From CAVWUA01 sp963758025 (lineage in GTDB: Bacteria; Planctomycetota; Planctomycetia; Isosphaerales; Isosphaeraceae), in the NCBI GenBank assembly GCA_963758025.1, contig CAVWUA010000026.1, positions 62,001 to 126,000 on the forward strand: a stretch of 64,000 nucleotides of DNA, given 5' to 3'. This document shows positions 44,548 through 54,011 of this stretch, piece by piece. Positions within the stretch are counted from its first letter, which is position 1. The number at the start of each line of letters is the position of its first letter. A program made the translations under genes and the position numbers. The notes under the pieces were generated by a model. It worked only from the letters and a program-made list of their open reading frames with translations. It was not told the origin of the DNA and ran no database searches.

Positions 44548-45831
44548 TCACACCTGCTCCGGCATGGTGAATGGTGAGCGATACTCACGGGTCAGCAAGG
44601 CGTTGGCCTCTTCATCCTTGCCGAAGGTCTCGGTCTTGGGATCGAAGTTCAGGGAACGGCCGAGTCGGTAGCTGACGTTGGCCAGGTGGCAGAGCGCGCT
44701 CGAGAGGTGGCCTTCGAGAATCTCGCCATTGAGATCCGAGGGCTTTCGCGAATGCACGGCCTTGACGAAGTTGTCGAAGTGGTCGCCGCCGCCGCCCCCC
44801 TTCGGGCCGGGCTCTTCCTTGTGGCCGAAGTACGAGGCCCAACTGCCACCGTTGATGACCAGGTAGCCTTCGGGACCGTAGAAGAGGTTGCCGATCTTGA
44901 CCCCTTGCTCGGCGTTGGTGGGCAGGCCGCGGACCTCGAACTCCAGTTCGCAGTCGTCGTAGCGGAACGCGGAGATCTGGGTGTTGGGCGTCTGGCCGTC
45001 GTCCTCGTAGCCGAAGCGGCCACCGGTGCTCTCGATCAGCGTCGGCAGCGTGTCCTTGCCGAGGCCCCAGCGCGCGACGTCCATCTGGTGGATGCCCTGG
45101 TTGCCGATGTCGCCGTTGCCGTAGTCCCAGTTCCAGTGCCACTCATAGTGGAACCGGTTCGGGTTGAACGGCTTCTCGGGGGCGGGGCCGAGCCAGATGT
45201 TGTAGTTCACCCCCTCGGGTACCGGAGCGTCCGCCTTGTGGCCGATCGACCCTCGCGGTTTGAAGCAGAGCCCTCGGGCCAGGAAGATCTTGCCCAGCTT
45301 GCCCGAGTTCAGGAACTCGACCGCTTCCTGGACCCCTTCCATGCTGCGGCTCTGGGTGCCGGCCTGGACGATCCGGTTGTACTTGCGGGCGGCCTCGACG
45401 ATCTTCCGCCCTTCGCTGACGTTGTGACTGACCGGCTTCTCGACGTACACGTCCTTGCCCGCCTGGCAGGCCCAGACGGCGGCCAGGGCGTGCCAGTGGT
45501 TTGGCGTGGCGATGGTGATGACGTCGATGTTCGGGTCATCCATCAACTGACGGAGGTCGCCGACGAGCTTGGGCGCCTTGCCCGTCTTCTCCTCGACCCG
45601 CTTGGCCGGACCTCCGAACAGGCGGGAGTCCACGTCGCAAAGCGCCACGACGGTCGTGTCCTTGTGGTCGGAGAAGGCGGAGATGTGACTGCCACCGCGA
45701 CCGCGAATTCCCACGACGGCCACGTTCAAGCGGTCGTTGGGTCCCGCGGCCCGCGCGCCCCGGCCCATGGCCAGGGCCGCCGCTCCCGATCCCGCGCTGG
45801 CCAGGAATGTCCGGCGATTGACGTCCGACAT
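44548..45831 (-). CDS. TAT-exported Gfo/Idh/MocA-family oxidoreductase
   Basis: A 427-residue protein. It begins with a twin-arginine signal (NRRTFLASAGSGAAALAMGR) and then the NAD(P)-binding Rossmann fold (LNVAVVGIRGRGGSHISAF), ITIATPNHWHALAAVWACQA, the catalytic-site VYVEKPVSHNVSEG, and in the C-terminal domain FHYEWHWNWDYGNGDIGNQG and IHQMDVARWGLGKD, characteristic of the very large planctomycete branch. It likely acts on a sugar or sugar-derived substrate in the periplasm. ATG 45831 follows GGGGG. Intact frame. Confidence 0.92.
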   Translation of the reverse strand: MSDVNRRTFLASAGSGAAALAMGRGARAAGPNDRLNVAVVGIRGRGGSHISAFSDHKDTTVVALCDVDSRLFGGPAKRVEEKTGKAPKLVGDLRQLMDDPNIDVITIATPNHWHALAAVWACQAGKDVYVEKPVSHNVSEGRKIVEAARKYNRIVQAGTQSRSMEGVQEAVEFLNSGKLGKIFLARGLCFKPRGSIGHKADAPVPEGVNYNIWLGPAPEKPFNPNRFHYEWHWNWDYGNGDIGNQGIHQMDVARWGLGKDTLPTLIESTGGRFGYEDDGQTPNTQISAFRYDDCELEFEVRGLPTNAEQGVKIGNLFYGPEGYLVINGGSWASYFGHKEEPGPKGGGGGDHFDNFVKAVHSRKPSDLNGEILEGHLSSALCHLANVSYRLGRSLNFDPKTETFGKDEEANALLTREYRSPFTMPEQV

Positions 45832-46131
45832 GCGTACCCCCTTAATCTGCTTGAGGGATGGAAAATCTGCCTGGGATGCCGCCCCGGGCCGCGGTCGGAA
45901 CCACATCCCGGATTGGGTTGATCCTAAGCCCCCCGCGCGCGCTCGTCAATCGACCGCCGGGCTTTCTCCATCATTTGTTGGTCACCGATGTTGCGCCAAC
46001 CGGTCATCCTCACCGAGGCCGCCACCTGCTCTGGCGTCCGTCCACGGCTCCCGGTACCATCGGACATCCGGCCGTTTTCGCCGACGACTGCCTTGCCTTG
46101 CCCCCGCGCCGCCGCGGCAAAGGAGCGCACG
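45832..46131. other. Divergent intergenic region
   Basis: 300 bp between the oxidoreductase start and a small plus-strand gene. I see no gene, hairpin or clear promoter; the AAGGAGC at its right end is the ribosome-binding site of the next gene. Confidence 0.4.
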
Positions 46132-46353
46132 ATGAAACCGGCGCATGCTCTGGTGCTCCGGCTGTTAGGCCCCTTGATCCAGATCCTTTGCATGATCGCG
46201 CTGTTCACGGTGCCGGTCCGGCGCTATCAGATCGTGGGCGTACCGTTGCGCGATCTGCTGTACGGCGGCTTCGTCCTCGGCTTTCTGATGGTGATAGCGG
46301 GCCTGATGTTCGTCCGCCGACCGTCGCGGCGGGATCACGAACACGTCGAGTGA
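46132..46353 (+). CDS. Small two-helix membrane protein
   Basis: A 73-residue protein with two hydrophobic helices (LVLRLLGPLIQILCMIALFT; LLYGGFVLGFLMVIAGLMFV) joined by a short RRYQIVGVPLRD loop and ending RRPSRRDHEHVE. AAGGAGC precedes the ATG. It is 81 bp before the transporter gene on the same strand. No family recognised. Confidence 0.65.
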   Translation: MKPAHALVLRLLGPLIQILCMIALFTVPVRRYQIVGVPLRDLLYGGFVLGFLMVIAGLMFVRRPSRRDHEHVE

Positions 46354-46434
46354 ACTCCCCTGCCCTCTCCGCTCCGATCCGATTCGCTTCTCGGAAACCT
46401 TCCGCCTGACCTCTTCGCGCGAGCACCATCCTCC

Positions 46435-47199
46435 ATGACGCCAGCGCCCCTGGATCGCCCCGACGCCGTGACCGAGATCGACACGCAGGGCTCGCGCCGG
46501 CCGGCGTCCGGGCCGACGCATGGGGCTCGGGTTTTTCGGTACTATGATTTCATCATGGCGGCGTTCGTGACCGTCATGATCTGTAGCAACTTCATCTCGG
46601 CACGGAAGCAGGTGGAGGTTCGCGGGTTCATCTTCGGCGCGGGGGTGCTGTTCTTCCCGATCAGCTATCTCTTCGGCGACATCCTGACGGAGGTGTACGG
46701 CTACGCGCGCTTGCGCAAGGTGGTCTGGGCGGGGTTCGGCGCGCTCGGGTTCGCCTCGTTCATGAGCGCGGTGGTGCTGGGATTGCCCCCCGCGTCGGGC
46801 TGGAAGCATCAGGAGGCGTGGAACACCGTCTTCGGCAACTCGTGGCGGATCGTCCTCGCGTCGATGCTCGGGTTCTTCACGGGGGAGTTCGTCAACTCGT
46901 TCACCCTGGCCAAGATGAAGATCTGGACGAACGGGCGCTTTCTCTGGACCCGGACCATCGGCTCAACCCTGACCGGCGAGGCGGCCGATTCGCTGATTTT
47001 CTATCCGATCGCGTTTCTCGGCATCTGGACTCCCGAGCGCGTCGTGCAGGTGATGATCGCCAACTACTGCCTGAAAGTGAGCTGGGAAGTGATCGCCACC
47101 CCCCTGACTTACGAGATCGTCGGCTTCCTCAAGCGGGCCGAGCATGTCGATTACTACGACTATGACACGAACTTCACGCCATTCTCGATAGAAACATGA
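46435..47199 (+). CDS. Queuosine precursor transporter (YhhQ/VUT family)
   Basis: A 254-residue membrane protein of the DUF165 family that imports queuosine precursors (preQ0, preQ1 or queuine). Visible are FIMAAFVTVMICSNFISARK, the conserved FFPISYLFGDILTEVYGYAR, SMLGFFTGEFVNSFTLAKMK, RTIGSTLTGEAADSLIFYPI and IANYCLKVSWEVIATPLTY. The acidic and aromatic residues in GDILTEVYGY and GEFVNS are family hallmarks. About 25 extra N-terminal residues are not conserved, so the start could be later. Intact. Confidence 0.92.
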   Translation: MTPAPLDRPDAVTEIDTQGSRRPASGPTHGARVFRYYDFIMAAFVTVMICSNFISARKQVEVRGFIFGAGVLFFPISYLFGDILTEVYGYARLRKVVWAGFGALGFASFMSAVVLGLPPASGWKHQEAWNTVFGNSWRIVLASMLGFFTGEFVNSFTLAKMKIWTNGRFLWTRTIGSTLTGEAADSLIFYPIAFLGIWTPERVVQVMIANYCLKVSWEVIATPLTYEIVGFLKRAEHVDYYDYDTNFTPFSIET

Positions 47200-47256
47200 T
47201 CGTAATATTTATAAATTGATAATATATTCATCTATAGCCTTAAGATTTGGGTTCAC

Positions 47257-47331
47257 CATAGCAAAGGGCACATTCCCGATTCCGGATCTTCAAACAGGCA
47301 AGAAACTTCTGGAATCGGGAATGTGCCTATG
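47257..47331. repeat. Palindromic element (GGAATCTGG family), copy 3
   Basis: CATAG at the left, then GCACATTCCCGATTCC, pairs with GGAATCGGGAATGTGC and CTATG at the right, with a 6-base bulge (CAAAGG). The centre CGGATCTTCAAACAGG and CTTCTGGAATC recur in the other copies. It lies in the 367-bp gap before glmS. Confidence 0.75.
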
Positions 47332-47482
47332 GAGTTACAGCGGTTGGCACAGATTTTCCTTCGTTGCCCGATTCCCAACGCGGGAGATGATCTCGATTCG
47401 CCCCTTCGGGGCGAACTGAGTGACTCCTAGTACCTTTTGCGATGCGGCAGTCAGTAAAGGGTTTCGCCAGAAGACACTGTAC

Positions 47483-47542
47483 GAATCGTCCGGTCTGGAT
47501 GGTTGGGGTCTCGAAGCCGAGACCCCAGCCACCCGACGATTC
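47483..47542. repeat. Palindrome, GGCTGGGGTCTCG family, copy 2
   Basis: GAATCGTC, CGGTCTGGATGG and TTGGGGTCTCG pair with CGAGACCCCAGCCAC, CCGAC and GACGATTC (imperfect arms). It is close in sequence to 16721-16818. Directly after it CGGATCTTCAAAGAGGAG carries the ribosome-binding site of glmS, the same text as inside copy 3 of the other family. Confidence 0.75.
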
Positions 47543-47566
47543 CGGATCTTCAAAGAGGAGTCAGCC

Positions 47567-49405
47567 ATGTGCGGGATCGTCGGCTATACCGGTCCGAACG
47601 AGGCGGGGCCGATCCTGCTCTCGGGCCTGCGGCGGCTGGAGTATCGGGGTTACGACAGCGCGGGCGTGGCGACGCTCGACGGGGCGCGGATGGTGGTCCG
47701 CAAGCATTCCGGGCGGGTGCGCACGCTGGAGGAATCCCTGCACGCCGATCCCGCGCCAGGGGCGTGCGGGATCAGCCATACGCGCTGGGCGACCCACGGA
47801 CCGGCGACCGATCGCAACGCCCATCCGCACGTCGGCGGGGATGGCCTCGTCGCGGTCGTCCACAACGGCGTGATCGAGAATCACACCGCCTTGAGGCACG
47901 AGCTGGAGTCGGAGGGGATCGAGTTCCGCAGTCAGACGGATACCGAGGTCATCGCGCATCTGATCGCCCGGGAACTGGACAACGGCGGCGATAACGACCT
48001 GTTCGCCGCCGTGCAGCGGGCCTTGCCCCGGCTGGAAGGAACGTATGGCCTGGCGGTGGTCAGCCCAAGGACCCCCGGGCAGATTGTGGGTGCCCGGCTG
48101 GGAAGCCCGCTGGTGATCGGCATCGGCGAGGGGGAGCACCTGATCGCCAGCGACCCGGCCGCGATCGCGCCGTTGACCGCGCGCGTGGCGTTCTTGCAGG
48201 ACGGCGAGGTCGTGCGCCTCTCCCCGCACGACTTCGAGATCCGCCACCGGGAACATGGCTCGATTACCCCCCGGATCGACCGGATCGACTGGAAGCCCGA
48301 CGCCGACGAGCTGGGCGGGCACAACCACTACATGCAGAAGGAGATCCGCGAGCAGCCGAACACCGTGCGCGACGCCTGCCGGGGCCGGCTCCGCCGCTCG
48401 GAGGCCTCCGCGCAGTTCGGCGGGCTGAATCTCTCCCCCCGACAGCTCAGCCGCGTTCGCCGCATCGTCTTCGCCGCGTGCGGCACGAGCTGGCACGCGG
48501 CGCTCGTCGGCGAGTACCTCATCGAGCGGCTCGCGCATCTGCCCGTCGAGGTGGAATACGCGAGCGAGTTCCGGTACCGCAACGCCCCGCTCGACGACCG
48601 CACGCTCGTCTTCGTCCTGAGCCAGTCGGGCGAGACGGCCGACACCCTGGGGGCCTTGCGCGAGGCGAAGCGCCGGGGACACCGCACGCTGGCCATCTGC
48701 AACGTCGTCGGCAGCACGATCGCCCGAGAGGCCGACGGCGGGATTTATCTGCACGCCGGCCCCGAGATCGGCGTCGCCAGTACCAAGGCGTTCACGGCGC
48801 AGGTGATGGTCCTGACCCTGCTCGCGCTGCACCTCGGCCGCCTGCGGCACATGGCGTTCGCCGACGGCCTGAAGATCGTCGAGGCGATCGAGTCCGTTCC
48901 CGAAGCGATCGAGCGTACCCTGGCGGCCGAGCCGGTCATCGCCGAGGCCGCCGCCCGGCTCGCCCAGGCTCGCAGCGTCCTCTACCTCGGCCGCGACCTG
49001 CATTACCCGGTCGCCCTCGAAGGGGCGCTCAAGCTGAAGGAGATCAGCTACCTGCACGCCGAGGGCTACCCCACCGCCGAGATGAAGCACGGCCCGATCG
49101 CCCTGATCGACACGGAAACGCCCAGCGTCTTCATCACCCCGCGCGGCCCCTTGCACGCCAAGTCCCTGAGCAACATCGAGGAAGTCCGCGCCCGACGCGG
49201 CCCCGTCATCGCCATCGGCACGGAGGGGGACTCCGAGCTGGCCTCCCTCGCCGATCTGTTCCTCCCAATCCCCGACGTCCCCGAAGTCGTTCAGCCCCTC
49301 GTCGCGGTCATCCCCTTGCAACTGCTCGCCTACCACGTCGCCCTGCTGCGCGGGTGCGATATTGATAAGCCACGCAACCTGGCGAAGAGTGTGACTGTGG
49401 AATGA
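47567..49405 (+). CDS. glmS: Glutamine-fructose-6-phosphate aminotransferase (isomerising)
   Basis: A 612-residue enzyme making glucosamine 6-phosphate, the entry to peptidoglycan and lipid A precursors. The glutaminase domain begins MCGIVGYTG with Cys2 as nucleophile, followed by LRRLEYRGYDSAGVA and ISHTRWATHG. The isomerase half has two SIS domains: FAACGTSWHAALVGEYLIE with LSQSGETADTLGAL, and YLGRDLHYPVALEGALKLKE with EGYPTAEMKHGPIALID. It ends DKPRNLAKSVTVE, the usual C-terminus. AGAGGAG precedes ATG 47567; longer starts would run into the palindrome. Intact. Confidence 0.97.
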   Translation: MCGIVGYTGPNEAGPILLSGLRRLEYRGYDSAGVATLDGARMVVRKHSGRVRTLEESLHADPAPGACGISHTRWATHGPATDRNAHPHVGGDGLVAVVHNGVIENHTALRHELESEGIEFRSQTDTEVIAHLIARELDNGGDNDLFAAVQRALPRLEGTYGLAVVSPRTPGQIVGARLGSPLVIGIGEGEHLIASDPAAIAPLTARVAFLQDGEVVRLSPHDFEIRHREHGSITPRIDRIDWKPDADELGGHNHYMQKEIREQPNTVRDACRGRLRRSEASAQFGGLNLSPRQLSRVRRIVFAACGTSWHAALVGEYLIERLAHLPVEVEYASEFRYRNAPLDDRTLVFVLSQSGETADTLGALREAKRRGHRTLAICNVVGSTIAREADGGIYLHAGPEIGVASTKAFTAQVMVLTLLALHLGRLRHMAFADGLKIVEAIESVPEAIERTLAAEPVIAEAAARLAQARSVLYLGRDLHYPVALEGALKLKEISYLHAEGYPTAEMKHGPIALIDTETPSVFITPRGPLHAKSLSNIEEVRARRGPVIAIGTEGDSELASLADLFLPIPDVPEVVQPLVAVIPLQLLAYHVALLRGCDIDKPRNLAKSVTVE

Positions 49406-49765
49406 GGAAGAGTCTCACGCAAAGACGCGAAGATCGCAAAAGCGCGAAAGGAATTCGGTTAATCAAGGTGGAGAAGTTCGGAAATTTGACCCCCATTCCT
49501 TCGGTCCTGGGTTCCTTTGGATGTCTCGCTGGGACATCATCGAGTCCGGTCCAGGAGCCCGAACCATGTCCAACACCTCGAACTCCGGTGACCGTGCGCT
49601 TCTCCGCGCTGAGGACCTCGAGCGACTCTCGCGTGAGCTGGGCGTCACCGCTTGCGGGCGGCATCGGAGGATTGGAATGCCGGGCCGACATGCCGTAGAG
49701 TGGACTGAGGCGACGCGAGGGTCGTCGCCCCGTCTCCCGGCCCCGCGGTCCAGGCGAGGACTCCC
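49406..49765. other. Intergenic region with dispersed repeat
   Basis: 360 bp between glmS and the sigma gene. Bases 49413-49450 carry the CGCAAAGACGCGAAGATCGC type repeat also seen at 27173-27229. The rest contains no reading frame I trust. Confidence 0.45.
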
Positions 49766-50526
49766 ATGTCCGATCCCCCGGCCGGCCCACCCTCGAAGGC
49801 CCCCTTCCCGACGACCCGCTGGAGCCGGGTGGTCGCCGCCGGCGACCCGGCCGAGCCCGGGGCTCGCGCGGCGCTGGCCGAGCTCTGCGCCGCCTACTGG
49901 TATCCGATCTACGCCTTCGTCCGCCGCAAGGGCCACGACCCCGACGAGGCCGCCGACCTGACCCAGGAGTACTTCGCCCGGTTGCTGGACACGGGCCCGC
50001 TGGCCGCGCGCCGACCGCGCGCAAGGGCCGCTTCCGCGCCTTCCTGCCGCACCGACTGCGGCTTCTTCCTGGCCGCATCGGCCGCGAGCGCGACCGAGCC
50101 CGCGAAGCGCGGCGGCGGCGCGGCGCCGCTCTCGATCGACGCCCGGCGACGCCGAGGGCCGCTACCTCCGCGAGCCGGCCGACGCCGGCCTGACCCCCGA
50201 CCGGCTCTTCGACCGGGACTGGGCCCTGCGCCTGCTCGACGGCGTGCTGGAGCGGCTGGCGCCGCGAGTACGCTGAGGCGGGCCGATCCGACGCGGTTCG
50301 ACCGGCTCGAGGCCGACGCTGACCGGCGGCCGCGCCGGACGCCCATGCCGCGATCGCTGCCCGGCTGGGCACGACCGAGGCGGCCGTCGAAGGCGGCGGC
50401 CCGACGGCTCCGGCGCCGCTACCGGCGCGGTGCTCCGCGAGCAGATCGCCGCCACGCTCGACGACCCGAACGAGGCCGCCATCGACGCCGAGATCCGCGA
50501 CCTCGTTCGCGGCCCTGGGCGGTTGA
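49766..50526 (+). pseudogene. Planctomycete ECF-type sigma factor, several frameshifts
   Basis: A sigma factor of about 253 residues after correction. The N-terminus FPTTRWSRVVAAGDP and ELCAAYWYPIYAFVRRKGHD with DEAADLTQEYFARLLDTGPL form region 2. Fragments of the next part appear in different frames (KGRFRAFL, then DCGFFLA), and region 4 ends with LREQIAATLDDPNEA and AEIRDLFAALGG before a stop at 50524-50526. At least three indels lie between 50010 and 50510. The gene is followed at once by a Ser/Thr kinase, as in the planctomycete ECF groups linked to kinases. The disruptions could be sequencing errors in very GC-rich DNA. Confidence 0.7.
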
Positions 50527-50594
50527 TCCCGGCGTCCGGAAAGAATCTCGTCGGCCGCCGCGTCGGGTTCCGCGACAATCCCGTTACGAGGAGG

Positions 50595-53220
50595 GTGGAC
50601 CCGTCCGCGACCGACCGCCCGGAGAGACCCCGGCGATGGCCGCCGCACGCCGACCGCTGCCCGTACTGCGGCGCCGTGCTGCCCGCGGACGCCCCCGCGC
50701 GGCCTCTGCCCCGCGCTGCCTGCTCCGCGCCGGCCTCGACGGCCGACGCCCTGAGCCTCTCCCGCGCCGGCGAGCTCGGCGCCACGATCGACCTCGCCGG
50801 CCGCCGGGCGTCCTGGAGACGCTCGCCGCGACCGTCGGCCCGGTGCCCCGCGTCCTGCTCCGCGACACCGACCCCGGCCGCCGAGCCGCCCGGTCCTCCA
50901 GCCCGCCTCGCCCGAGATGCCCGCCGGCCGACGGCAACGGCCCGCTACCGGATCGATCGGCGAGATCGCCCGCGGCGGCATGGGCGCCGTGCTCAAGGGC
51001 CGCGACCCGGACCTCGGCCGCGACGTGGCCGTCAAGGTCCTCCTGCGACGAAGCACCGCGACGACCCCGACGCTGGTCCGCCGCTTCGTCGAGGAGGCGC
51101 AGATCGGCGGCCAGCTCCAGCACCCCGGCATCGTGCCCGATCTACGAGCTGGGCGCCTTCGCCGACCGCCGCCCCTACTTCGCCATGAAGCTGGTCAAGG
51201 GCCAGACCCTCGCCGCGCTGCTCGCCGCCCGCCCGTCGCCGGACGACGCCCTGCCGCGCTTCCTGGGGATCTTCGAGCAGGTCTGCCAGACGGTCGCCTA
51301 CGCCCACGCCCGCGGGGTGATCCACCGCGACCTGAAGCCGTCGAACGTGATGGTCGGCGGCTTCGGCGAGGTCCAGGTGATGGACTGGGGCCTGGCCAAG
51401 GTCCTGCCGCGCGGCGGCGTGGCCGACGACGCGAAGGCCGGCAAGGTGCCCGAGGAGGAGACGGTCATCGCCACGGCCCGCAGCGGCGGCGACTCCGACG
51501 CGGACCTGCTCGCGCGCCGGCTCGGTGATGGGCACGCCCGTCGTACATGGCGCCGGAGCAGGCCCGCGGCGAGGTCGACGGCGATCGACGAGCGGGCCGA
51601 CGTCTTCGCGCTGGGCTCGATCCTCTGCGAGGTCCTGACCGGCAGCCCGGCCTTCGTCGGCCGCAACTCGGGCGAGATCCAGCGCAAGGCGGCGCGCGCC
51701 GACACGGCCGAGGCCCTGGCCCGGCTGGAGGCCTGCGGCGCCGACGCCGAGCTGGTCGGCCTGGCCCGCGACTGCCTGGCCGCCGAGCCGGAGGACCGCC
51801 CGCGCGACGCCGGCGCCGTCGGCCGAGCGGGTCACGGCGTACCTGGCCGGGGTGCAGGAGCGGCTCGCGCGCCGCCGAGATCGACCGCGCCGCGTGCCGA
51901 GGCCCGCGCCGTCGAGGAGCGTCGGCGCCGCCGGCTCCAGGTCGGCCTGGCCGCGTCGCTGCTGGCTCTGACGACCGTCGGCGGCCTGGCGTTTACCTAC
52001 GCGCTCTACCAGCGGCAGGCCTGCGCCGCGCAGGGTCGACCGGCTGCTGGGCGAGGTCAGTCTGCTGCGCGACCAGGCCCGCTCGCAGCCCGACGTGGTC
52101 GATCACTGGAATGAGCCGCGAGCCGCGGCCGGACGGCGGAGGAACGGGCCCGTCGGCGCCGGCTGGCGGCGCTACGGCGGGAGGTCGAGGCCGGGCTGGA
52201 GTCCGCCACGGCCGACCGCGACCTGCTGCCCGGCGGGCGGACATCCGGCAGCGGGTCGCGGCCCACGACGACCTCGGCGCCGCCCTGCGCGGCTCGGGCG
52301 ACCTGCCCGGAGGCGGTCGCGGCGTACCGCAAGGCGATCCAGCGGTGGCCCGACCTCGCCGAGACCCACTACAACCTCGGCGCCGCCCTGCGCGACTCGG
52401 GCGACCTGCCCGGGGCGGTCGCGGCGTCCGCGAGGCGATCCAGCGGCAGCCCGACACTCGAGGCCCACTACGACCTCGGCGGCGCCTGCGCGACTCGGGC
52501 GACCTGCCCGGTGCGATCGCGGCGTTCCGCGAGGCGATCCAGCGGCAGCCCGACGTCGCCGAGGCCTACAACCTCGGCCTCGTCCTCCGGCAGCAGGGGC
52601 AGTACGCCGAGGCGCTGGCCGAGCTCCGCCCGGGCACGACCTCGGGTCGAAGCGGGCCGACTGGGCACCTGTCCGCTGCGTGGGTCGCCGAGGGCGAGCG
52701 GCTCGCCGCCCTGGCCGAGCGGCTCCCGGCGGTCCTGAAGGGCACGGACGAGCCGGCCGACGACGCCAGGCCTGGCGTTCGCCCAGATGGCCTACGACAC
52801 GACGCGTTACGCCGCCGCCGCCCGGCTCTTCGCCGAGGCGCTGGAGGACGATCCCAAGCTCGCCGCCGACCGCCGGACCCAGCACCCCTACAACGCCGCC
52901 TGCTGCGCCGCCCTGGCCGCCGCCGGGAAGGGCGAGGACGACCCGAAGCCCGACGACGCGGCCCGGTCCGACCTGCGCCGCCAGGCCCTCGACTGGCTCA
53001 AGGCCGAGCTGGCCGCCTGGTCGGGGTCAGGGAATCCGGCGACCCGCAGGACCGGGGCCGCCGTCGCCCCGACCCTCCGCCACTGGCAGCAGGACGCCGA
53101 CCTGGCCGGCGTCCGCGACGAGGCGGCCCTGGCCGCACTGCCGGAGGAGGAACGCGCGAGTGGCAGGCCCTCTGGGCCGAGGTGGCACACCTGCTGGAGC
53201 CAGCGGGGGAGGCCCCCTAA
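50595..53220 (+). pseudogene. Ser/Thr protein kinase with zinc ribbon and TPR repeats, many frameshifts
   Basis: Corrected length about 860 residues. N-terminal zinc ribbon (CPYCGAVLPADAP and CPRCLLRAGL-like), then a Hanks-type kinase: GEIARGGMGAVLKG (Gly loop), DVAVKVLLR (Lys), VIHRDLKPSNVMV (catalytic loop), VQVMDWGLAKVL (DWG in place of DFG, common in this group), APEQARGEV. A transmembrane helix (LAASLLALTTVGGLAFTYAL) follows, then TPRs of 34-residue period (LGAALRDSGDLPGAVAAFRE). At least eight indels scatter across it. The exact start is uncertain; GTG 50595 or ATG 50636 are possible. Confidence 0.7.
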
Positions 53221-53552
53221 CGCCCCCGGCTGCCTCCCCATGGGGCACCAACACCCTCGACTCCGGATGGCACGACCCCGAACTGAAGCGGCCCCCGATC
53301 ACTGGATCGCGGCCTTGGCTCCTCTGAGGTCCAAGGTTTATGCTCATCGAGGTGCCAACAGCCAGGGGGTACACTCGTGTGATCGAGGGAGCGATTCACA
53401 ACGATAATATCCGCTGAGTGTTGAGCTGCCTGTCACTTGTCCTTGCACGGCATTCGCTGAGACAATTGAGAATGACCGCTGGATATAAAGTGAGAGCGGA
53501 TCGGAAGTTCGGACACAATTACCGAACGAAGCCAACTGCCGTTTTGGCAGCT
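53221..53552. other. Region without a recognised feature
   Basis: 332 bp between the kinase stop and the convergent TauE gene. I see no gene, no strong hairpin and no repeat shared with the rest of the window. Confidence 0.4.
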
Positions 53553-53993
53553 TCAGGGGCTCTCGGAGGATGCGGCGGGGGGCGGCGTGGTTGGGGACTT
53601 GACGCGGTTGGCGAGCTTGCTGGAGTCCCAGAAGAGGAAGTAGATGCCGACGCAGATGATGAAGACTCCGTAGAACCGCCGCATGTTGATCGGGGGGATG
53701 TAGCGGGTGAGCATCGCGCCGACGAACACGCCGAGGAGCAACCCGATGGCGATCCAGAGGCCGGACTGGACCTGCACCTGACCGCGCCGCCAGTATTCCC
53801 AGACCCCCAGCAAGCCGACCGGGAGCAACTGCGCCATGAGCGAGGTGCCGGTCGAGGTCTTGATATCGAGGCCAAAGAGCAGGACCAGGGCCGGCACCAT
53901 GATGAGGCCGCCGCCGATGCCGAACAGGCCGCCGAGCACGCCGGCCGTCAGGCCCAGCGCGACCATGGACACGATCAGGTTGATGCCGTGCAT
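53553..53993 (-). CDS. Half-size TauE/SafE-family sulfite exporter-like membrane protein
   Basis: A 146-residue protein with four helices: VSMVALGLTAGVLGGLFGIG followed by GGLIMVPALVLLFGL (the family GxxGGLxGIGGGxxxVP motif), SLMAQLLPVGLLGVWEYW, GLWIAIGLLLGVFVGAML and FYGVFIICVGIYFLFW. Full TauE proteins have about eight helices in two repeats; this has one repeat, so it may work as a dimer. GGAGGAG precedes ATG 53993. It starts 18 bp after rsmE. Confidence 0.85.
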   Translation of the reverse strand: MHGINLIVSMVALGLTAGVLGGLFGIGGGLIMVPALVLLFGLDIKTSTGTSLMAQLLPVGLLGVWEYWRRGQVQVQSGLWIAIGLLLGVFVGAMLTRYIPPINMRRFYGVFIICVGIYFLFWDSSKLANRVKSPTTPPPAASSESP

Positions 53994-54011
53994 CGCTACG
54001 TCTCTCCTCCG

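Noticed and set aside
47483..47566. glmS ribozyme or riboswitch in the glmS leader
   Set aside because: The sequence is a simple palindrome shared with an unrelated locus at 16739 and lacks the glmS ribozyme core.
47561..49336. A 591-residue open frame opposite glmS
   Set aside because: Mirror frame of a strongly conserved gene; no domain or ribosome-binding site seen.
50595..53220. Several separate genes in the kinase region
   Set aside because: Consecutive kinase and TPR motifs appear in order in alternating frames, which fits one gene with indels.
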